From Nicotiana tabacum (lineage: Eukaryota; Streptophyta; Magnoliopsida; Solanales; Solanaceae): 64,000 nucleotides of DNA. The notes beneath the pieces are model-generated. The model had not been told where the DNA came from. It ran no database searches and saw only the letters and a program-made list of their open reading frames with translations. The translations under genes and the position numbers were made by a program. Shown piece by piece: positions 35,842 to 64,000 of the stretch; positions within the stretch are counted from its first letter, which is position 1, and each line of letters begins with the position of its first letter. The stretch is from the NCBI RefSeq assembly GCF_000715075.1, contig NC_134080.1, positions 37,614,758-37,678,757 on the forward strand, given 5' to 3'.

Positions 35842-35861
35842 CTAAAAGAGCATAAGTGTTG
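35842..35861. repeat. 20-bp flank duplicate, right copy
   Basis: CTAAAAGAGCATAAGTGTTG, one mismatch from 18182-18201. It marks the right junction of the Ogre-type insertion with the surrounding solo LTR. Confidence 0.8.
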
Positions 35862-38232
35862 CAACATAGCCGGAACAGGGCCCCGACATACCCATAATGT
35901 CTATAACAAAAATTGCATACCAAGACCAAGGCAAGTCCGGAGAAGGGATCTCGCCAATCACCGCTGAACTGGACAGTCTACTGTGGGGGGGAACTGCACC
36001 TGCCTGTCTATCAGGACCTGCAGCACGACATGCAGCGTCCACAAATAAAAGGACGTCAGTACGAATAAAGTACTGAGTATGTACGGCAAGGAACCATAAA
36101 TACGTTCAGTAATGTAAGCAAGGATAAAGAATATACAACCTGTAACATCTTAGTACCTCTGAGGGCTACTTACATGAAATGCATGATACATATGTATAAA
36201 TACATAAACCCTTAAAACATTCGCCTCTGTGGGCATCATCATCATCATATCGTACCAGGCCATAATAGGCTCGGTAAAAAAAATGTACCCGGCCATCATA
36301 AGGCTCGGTAGAATCGTACCCGGCCACGTGGAGCTCGGTAAAACCCAACTGATCAGTGGTTGCACAATAGGTTCCGTACCCGGCCAACTATAGCGTGGCT
36401 CGGTAGAGTAAAATAGATACATATATATAATGCATGCTCGACTCATGGAATCACATTCTAAACCTTTCGGAGTGACGTAAGGTCGGTATTCTCCGTACAC
36501 ATTATTAGGACTAACTCTTCACTATGAACCTTATAAGAATCAGGAAGTACCAACAACATTGATAACATAAGAATAAGAGAAACAACATTAACATCAATCG
36601 TTCCATAAGAGGGAAAACAATGTAAGTACTGCTAGCTTCTAAGAGTAGAGTATCTTGGAAGCTCGTTCATTACATTATGTACAAGCGGAGTCGTGCAAAA
36701 GAAGGAAAGGGATAGCCTCACATACCTTGTATATACTGTCCCAATCTCAAGCTATGCAATTGTCAAAACTCCTTAGTCTACAATAAGAGAAACGATACTA
36801 TCGTTATCATTTAAGCGTCATAACTATTATGTATCGATCACAACCTATTTTACGATGAAATGGACAACACCTACCCTATATATATGACCTCACACCATTA
36901 AAAACAGTCACCAAATAGCCCAAACAACACCAATAATAAACATATTGAGCCTCCCAAAATAGTCCACACACAGCCTAATCACTCCATACATACGACGACC
37001 ACCGTAGTCATGTTAAACAACCTGGAAATGTTACGAATAACTATCAGCCCATAACCCTACATATATATGGTGTTTGTCCACACCCTTCCTCCTCAAAAAC
37101 TCCACAAGATAGTAGTAAAATACGCAGCCAAACAACAACGCAAAACAGTCCACAAAACAATAACATTACTACCAAGCCTTTCGATATATATCTCAGAAGT
37201 TCTAGCTTCAATGGCTTAGCCGCAACTTGGATAATCTTAAATACATATAGAGTAAGAGGTTCCTTACCTTTATACAGAAAGAACAACTCCAATTTGACCT
37301 TAAATTTCCATGAAATATCCCTCCAATGCTGCCACAACAACAAAAAAGCGAAACTAGCGATCAATTAGTATTTTTCGGCACTAGAATCACTTTAGAAGGC
37401 TTGAAATCACCTAGGATTGATATTAAGAACATGAGGGAGTATTTACAGAACATAAACCCTTTAAAACAACCTCCCACACGAGCTGGAATGACACAAAAAT
37501 GAGCAACAACAAGAAGAACAAGAGACTTACTAGCGCCACGGAATTCCCGACACTTGATTTGTGTTGTTTGCCCCTTTTTTGGGTCTTGAATCTTGAGAGA
37601 ACCTTGAGAGGATGTTCCTAGGGTTCTAAGGTCTGAAAATAGTGAGAAGAAATGACTTAAAACGGGTTGGAGGCATCCTATATAGGTCCAAATATCTTAA
37701 ACCACCTTAGTGGGCCCCATAGAGAGGTGCTTGGCGCAGTCTCGCGAAAACGTGAATATCTCTCTGCTCCGAGATCGTATCAATGAACGGTTTAATGCGT
37801 TGGAAACTAGACTCATAGATCTTTAATTTTGTTGGTATATCACCCCGTAATTCCTTGTAAATTATGAGAAAATATTAGAAACATTTGACCTAATGTTTAA
37901 ATAAAATTATGAACCTAAGTTGCGACAACTTTTGTCGACTTTTGTTTCATAACTCGTTTGACTTCAAGACTTATGATACGGATATTATATGATTAAAATA
38001 CCTTAATAAATGATCTCTTGAGTGTATTAAGCACCGCTAGATTACCTGAAAATACGAGTTACAACATCCTTGATTCGTTTAACTTCTAATACTGGTTAAT
38101 CACCCTTATACACTCTTGTATCACTTAAGACCAATAGGATTGACTTCTTATCATCTCAAAGATAATTCCTTCTTGGATTTATGTTAACTAATATATGGCA
38201 TGAACTAACACATGTGGATATGGGTTGTAACA
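35862..38232 (-). mobile_element. Solo-LTR-like element, minus strand, 5' segment
   Basis: Continuation of 17874-18199 beyond the Ogre-type insertion. It ends GGGTTGTAACA on the plus strand. It contains about four tandem copies of a unit built on GTACCCGGCCA...GGCTCGGTA (36252-36411), and a CCTGCAGCACGACATGCAG word near 36016. Two overlapping minus-strand frames at 36150-36500 arise from this repeat and are not genes. Confidence 0.6.
36252..36411 (-). repeat. Tandem repeat in the solo LTR
   Basis: Four units of about 31-60 bp, each with GTACCCGGCCA and GGCTCGGTA (or GAGCTCGGTA). Confidence 0.75.
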
Positions 38233-38805
38233 ATTATGATGCCTCGAGGGTTGGCCTCAAAGCAGTGTTGACTGGGTTTTAGGCTTCATGAAGGACCTCC
38301 CAAACACTGATAGTCCAAGGGCATAATTTCAAGCCCTATGGATAGGCCTTAAAGTAGCACTCGAACAAGGCTTATCACCCCTTGTGATAGACACTGACTC
38401 TGAAATGGTGCTGAAAATATTGAGACATGGTAATTTGACTCATAATCTCATAATCTTTGAATGCAGGTATCTGATGGAGTAGTTGGGGAACCCAGTAATA
38501 GGCCATAGATATGGGGAGCAGAACAAAGTGGCGGACCACCTCGCAAAGGAAGGAGCTAGGAAGGAAGTTTTTGATAGGACCCAATTTTTTGCAGTTTCTC
38601 CGATGTTTGCAAATGATCCAGTGTGAACAAACATCTTGGGAACTGTATTTGAAAGGAAAACTAATGTTTGTAATATTAACACAATGATAGACATTGATGA
38701 CAATCCCAAGGGAGCCCATCCCTCCCCTATAATGATGTAATTTTGTGAGTATATATATATATAGACACACACACACCCAGTTAACAAAAAAAAAAAAAAA
38801 AAAAA
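38233..38805 (+). pseudogene. LINE RNase H remnant, part 2, with poly(A) tail
   Basis: Continues the LINE broken at 17873. Conceptual translation gives the second half of RNase H: ALWIGLKVALEQGLSPLVI, DTDSEMVLKILRHGN, then HRYGEQNKVADHLAKEGAR, the usual C-terminal His/Asp region. A TA/CA simple stretch follows and then 20 consecutive A at 38786-38805, the expected poly(A) end of a LINE. The TGA/TAG stops and frame changes show decay. Confidence 0.8.
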
Positions 38806-38975
38806 GGATAACAACAAACTGAAGGAGAAATCTGACAACAATTATATGTACAAGATAAAGTTAAATTTAAATAACAACTAAATCAAACTTATATTTGGAA
38901 TAATTAACACAATACAATGCAAATAGGTAACAAACCATCCAAACAACCTGTTCCAACATTTCAAATTGATCGTTA

Positions 38976-39378
38976 CAGCTTGTTTGGATTGTTATCATAT
39001 TGTATTATATTGTTTGATGAATACAATATTTGGATAGATTATATCGTTTGTCGTCGTTTCATTAATGTCATACACCAACAATATGAAGAATAAACTTGCA
39101 ACATTACAAAGAAAAAATAAGATGCAGGGTAGAATTATTATATAAAAAAGAAGGATAAATGATAAAATATGGTTATTTAATAATAAAGATGGGCAAGATG
39201 AGAGAAAAAAGCAAAGAAACAATGCTACCATACTAAGTTTTCATAAAATGGTACTTTTCATCGTTACGTAACGATGAATTTAACTATACGATACAATAAA
39301 ATTTAAGTAACAATCAAAACAAACATTGTATTTAAAGTAACAATACGATACAACAGGTAACAACCATAAAACAAGCTG
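38976..39378. mobile_element. Harbinger-like MITE, 403 bp, TSD TTA
   Basis: Ends CAGCTTGTTT...AAACAAGCTG, with imperfect inverted continuation (GGATTGTTA / GTAACAACC). Flanked by TTA at 38973-38975 and 39379-39381, the usual PIF/Harbinger target. A CGTTACGTAACG palindrome lies near 39261-39272. Confidence 0.75.
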
Positions 39379-39531
39379 TTAAGGGACTGGTTTGATTGGG
39401 AATTGACCACAAGACTACTTCAAGAAATAATTAAAATATTGAAGAACAAAAAAAAAAGGAAAAAGAAAGAAAGTAAAAGACGTAACTAGTCGACGATGTT
39501 CCATTTATTAAAATTTTACAAAAGATTTTTA

Positions 39532-40384
39532 GTGGGCGTTTGGACATAAGAATTGTAAAATATCGGAAAAAGTGATTTTTTTGAAAGTGAAAATAATATT
39601 TGAAAATTAAAGTTATGTTTGGACGTGAATACAATTTGGAGCTATTTTTAAATTTTTGTGAGTGATTTGAAGTAATTTTTTGAAAAACAGCTTTTTGAAG
39701 TTTTTAAATTTCCGATTTTTTTTTAAAATTCAACTTCAAATGAAATTTGAAATTTTCATGGACAAGCCAACGGCCCCTAATGTTACTTGTCCCAAAATAA
39801 GCTAATTTTCTAATCGTAATGCTACTTCTAATCCTCCTCTTTTTATATTTTATACCGTATTCTAGGCCATTGAAAAATAGAAATAACAGTACCATGCTAG
39901 ATTTAACAAAGAAATGAACCAAGGTCCCCAGGTCAACCAAACAATAAATACTAGATCTCAAGCATTTGAGGCAAAGAATCACGTAGTAGTTATTTCAAAG
40001 CTGTTGCATATTAATCAAATTTACTTTCAGATAACAGTCATGCGATTAGTACTATAGATACTAATCTGCTCGTTAAATGATGAGCCCATTTGGTCATATA
40101 TATATATTTTTTAAACCTTTTTTCCAAAAATTTCACTTTTTTTCGGAATCTGGCAATACAAATTTTAAATTTCACTTGAAGATGGATTTCGGAATTTTTC
40201 GAAAATTTGAAAAACTCCAAAAATTTGTTTCTCAAAATTTTCACTTCAAATCACTCACAAAATTCAAAAAAAGCTTCAAATTGTATTCATGTCAATCACA
40301 ACTTTAATTTTCAAAAACCATTTTCACTTAATTTTTTTTTCATCCCCTTTCGGAATTTCACAATTCTTATGTCCAAACGCTCAC
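39532..40384. repeat. Inverted pair of AT-rich MITE copies (fold-back)
   Basis: The left arm (39532 to about 39778) starts GTGGGCGTTTGGACATAAG and the right arm (about 40088-40384) is its inverse, ending CTTATGTCCAAACGCTCAC. Words such as TTTGAAAATTAAAGTT and GTGAGTGATTTGAAGT are shared in inverted order. About 310 bp of unrelated DNA lies between the arms. This could be one fold-back element or two opposed MITE copies. No clear target duplication. Confidence 0.65.
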
Positions 40385-41700
40385 GATGTGTAACACGTGA
40401 TCATGTTTTTATTTCCCTTTTAATTTCAAATTTATTTCTTTCGCCATCAATATATCTAACTCATGTAATTATCACTAATGCCCTGGATTATCACGATAAG
40501 TTTATTATTTTTTCTTTTAGGACGAACTTTCAATGAAAGTAAACTTTAGCTCTCATACTTTTCAACGATTTACTTTGGTGTGTTATATATATAAAAAAAT
40601 TTCTTCTCATATTTACCAATATTAGACAAATCAAACTATTATCTTAAATTCAACTTTCAATCAATAATTCTTAAGATTTCGCATAAAATCAAATAGTAAA
40701 ATTAAAATAAAACGAATATTAGTATGGTATTAGATTATATAAATAAAAAAGTCCGTAATGCCTTATGCAAACATTAACAATACCAACTACTCTAGTGACT
40801 ACTTGCTAGAGTAATCTTACAATCGGAGGACTTTAAAATTAAATACAAGAATTGAATTTTCATTTTTAGAAATCTCATAATGACTTACGTTGTGGAAACT
40901 GCCTCATTTTGAAATGTTAACATTTTAGAGAGTTACTAATTTGTGTTTTTAACTTTTTATTTTATAGTTTTGAAATGCGTCCCAGGCTTAGCTCGTTTTA
41001 TTTAGTTGAATATGCGAGTATATCTTTCAAAAGACGGTAAAACTCAAACCACCATGCATATATGAAATGTCGTATTTCAAAGCTCAAATATCTAGAAATG
41101 AGACATATTAGTTAGTACCAGTTCAGTTACACAATAAGTATAAGCTCTAAATTAATCTAATTCTTTTAGTTATCCTATTTGGATCTCATGCTTTTACTAA
41201 TAATTAGTCATGCATTAAGCAATAGACAAGGAATAAATTAATAAAAAGTAATGTATAATGATCTTATAATTATAGTTGCGAGACTCCATCATACAAAGAA
41301 AATCACTTTAAATTATTTTAAGATTATAGTATATCGGGTAAACTTATTAAACAATATTAATATGATTTTATCTTGTCATATATAGCTTGGCCATGTTTAA
41401 ATTTCTAATAAATTTCACATTTATAATAATATGATCTAAGCTTTCACAATATCATACTTAAAAAAAAAGAAAGAAATGCTTTCAAAATAAGAGTACCGTT
41501 TTGTGAAATTTACTTTTTCGTCTTGAGCAAAACGTCATTGGTAATGATTTTTTTTTGACAAACCCCAAAAAGCCAAAAGGGTAAACAAAGTTTTTAGAGT
41601 ACCTCAAACTCAAATTAGGAAAGGAAAAGAAATATCCAATCTCCTTAAATAATTTTCCCAAAGAAGAGGGGTTGGTCGAGATTTTTAAGAACTAAAGAGG
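40385..41700. other. AT-rich intergenic DNA upstream of the PICKLE-type gene
   Basis: No gene or repeat recognised. The last few hundred bases should include the promoter of the downstream gene, but I cannot point to a convincing TATA box. Confidence 0.4.
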
Positions 41701-41915
41701 GAGGAGAATTATAATACAAAATTAACCAAGTACCAAAATAGAGGAACTGAATTTCTCTCACTCTTGTTGTGGTGGGAAAGTGGAAATTAGCATTCATCAG
41801 TTCTTCCCTCTTCTTCCTTACGTTCAATTCAGCAAATCAGTGCTCCCAACGGCATTTGTCGCTTTCCTCTGGCGTGTCCTTTTCTCTTTCTGGCATATAT
41901 ACAAACAGATACCAG

Positions 41916-42524
41916 GTACTTCATTCCCTCTTTGTTGTAATCTAAAGGAGTTCTGTATAAACTACAAGCCCTAGTCCATTTCATCCGTTTTTCCTTAGAA
42001 TTCTAACTCACATTTTAGTTTGTGTTTGATTTCACGGCGTTAACGTTTAAAGGTTTTTTTGGTGCTTTCCACTACTCTCTTTTTATATCCTGTTTGGACT
42101 GGAAATAACGAAGATTCCCGTTCGCCTGAATCTTGTGGAGGACCAAACGTGTTTGTGTTTAATTTAATTCAACTCAGTTCATTCCTCCTCTTTTTAAGTT
42201 TAGGACTTTTGATTGGATGCTGTCTAAGGTTTGATCTTTGTGTATTTGTTTTCCCTCCTCACTCCTTTGTTTGATTCAGCAAAAACTGAGATTCATATAG
42301 CCCGAGTTTTAGAAGAGAAGTAAACATTTCTATGTTTTGCTTAATTCAACTGATTTTCATGCCATTTGGTTTGTTTTTGGGTGTGATAGAAACTTTATTG
42401 TTAATGATAGAAACTTTTTTCATTCTTTTGTTGTCGTTTGTTGCTGTTGTTATTATTTTTATTGGTAGAAGTTTGAATGTATAGATTTTTTTGGGCGGCC
42501 TCCTCATCCTCTGCGTGAATGCAG
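41916..42524 (+). other. Possible 5'-UTR intron of the PICKLE-type gene
   Basis: A donor-like CCAG/GTACTT at 41915/41916 and an acceptor TGAATGCAG ending at 42524, four bases before the ATG, bracket T-rich DNA typical of plant introns. Upstream 41750-41915 is CT-rich, as in plant leaders. The acceptor is convincing; the donor is a guess. Confidence 0.45.
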
Positions 42525-42527
42525 AAA

Positions 42528-63369
<20,842 letters not shown>

Positions 63370-64000
63370 GTATGTCATGTTTCTTGACAGTCATCTGCAT
63401 GATTGTTAATTCTTGTTTGTTAAGATTGAGTTTTCGTGGAGATTTTAATGAGGGCTTTTTTCTTTTTAAGTCGGTCCTCTGGTTATGCAAAGCTCTTTTT
63501 AACCCTCTGTGACTACTCGTATTAAAAATTCACCTGCAATGCTACAAAAATGGCAGTTTTAAGTAAATTGTTGATGAAACTATACAAATACTTTTTTATG
63601 TATAGGTAATTTAAAGTTTAATCTCCTACATTTTCTTAAAATAGGAAATGCCACTTGTGAGCGCAATGTGATAGCCCACTTAAGCTCTGAAGGTGCAGAC
63701 ACACATTAAGTACTTTCTCTCGCTTTGGAGCATTAGGGTAGGCACCAAATCAATTATTGCAACGCCCATGACCTTCATCTTGAAGAGGGAAACAATAACC
63801 AGTAAATAACTCTTAAATCAATATATTCCTTGTTACGGCCAAGTTATGGATGTATATTTAGTGAAAAGAATAAAAAGTACAAAATTTAGTTGGCAAACAG
63901 TCGTTAATGCGTATTATAAAGTTAAAACTACATGGTTTGCAATTAGAAATTAGAGATTTAAGATGGCCGTTGAACTTGATTGATATGGTTTTTACTTCAT
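63370..64000 (+). other. Start of intron 13 of the PICKLE-type gene (to window edge)
   Basis: Begins GTATGTCATG after exon 13. AT-rich, no repeat recognised; the acceptor is outside the window. Confidence 0.75.

Noticed and set aside
36150..36500. 116-codon minus-strand frame
   Set aside because: Covers the tandem repeat in the solo LTR; repeated PGTE/GYGTY words only.

Overview
The window is plant nuclear DNA, almost certainly from a large-genome Solanaceae species and probably Nicotiana. The grounds are: GT-AG introns, a PICKLE-type CHD3 gene, an ARM-repeat gene, Tat/Ogre-type Ty3/gypsy DNA with several-kilobase LTRs, Solanaceae-type SINE pieces, and many AT-rich MITEs. There are no operons and I see no tRNA, rRNA or CRISPR. 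The genus is inferred from repeat style, not proven.

Layout. 1-7.3 kb: intergenic, with a 752-bp hAT-like element (exact 8-bp target duplication), a 925-bp Tourist-like MITE, a TA/CA microsatellite and about 2.8 kb of LTR-like DNA. 7.36-9.16 kb, minus strand: a complete two-exon ARM-repeat protein gene. 9.2-15.5 kb: AT-rich intergenic DNA with MITE-like elements and older dispersed repeats. 15.5-38.8 kb: a four-layer nest of retroelements. A truncated LTR fragment (15.5-16.5 kb) abuts a 5'-truncated LINE (16.5-17.87 kb, resuming at 38.23 kb and ending in poly(A) at 38.8 kb). The LINE is split inside its RNase H region by a minus-strand solo-LTR-like element (17.87-38.23 kb). That element is split in turn by a decayed 17.6-kb Tat/Ogre-type element (18.20-35.84 kb) carrying ORF1, gag-pro, pol, a 17-copy tandem array, a polypurine tract and a 4.7-kb 3' LTR. 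38.9-41.7 kb: MITEs and AT-rich DNA.

41.7-64 kb, plus strand: the 5' part of a PICKLE/CHD3 chromatin-remodeller gene. Thirteen coding exons, all phase-consistent, cover the N-terminus, PHD finger, tandem chromodomains and the start of the SNF2 helicase; the gene runs off the right edge. Introns 1, 9 and 11 are enlarged. Intron 1 holds a Stowaway-like MITE, a GGT-rich minisatellite, SINE fragments and a LINE fragment. Intron 9 holds a Harbinger-like MITE and a 4.0-kb Ty1/copia element with perfect 5-bp target duplications. Intron 11 holds a 2.3-kb mini-retrotransposon with gag and chromodomain remnants.

Only the two host genes look functional. Every retroelement coding region carries stops, frameshifts or catalytic substitutions. 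I did not find an obvious new biological system. The most interesting signals are inside the Ogre-type element: a predicted in-frame intron between gag-pro and pol, a motif recurring at three inter-ORF positions, and an ORF1 with a conserved globular domain plus coiled coil. Next is the chromodomain-bearing mini-element inside a chromodomain gene.
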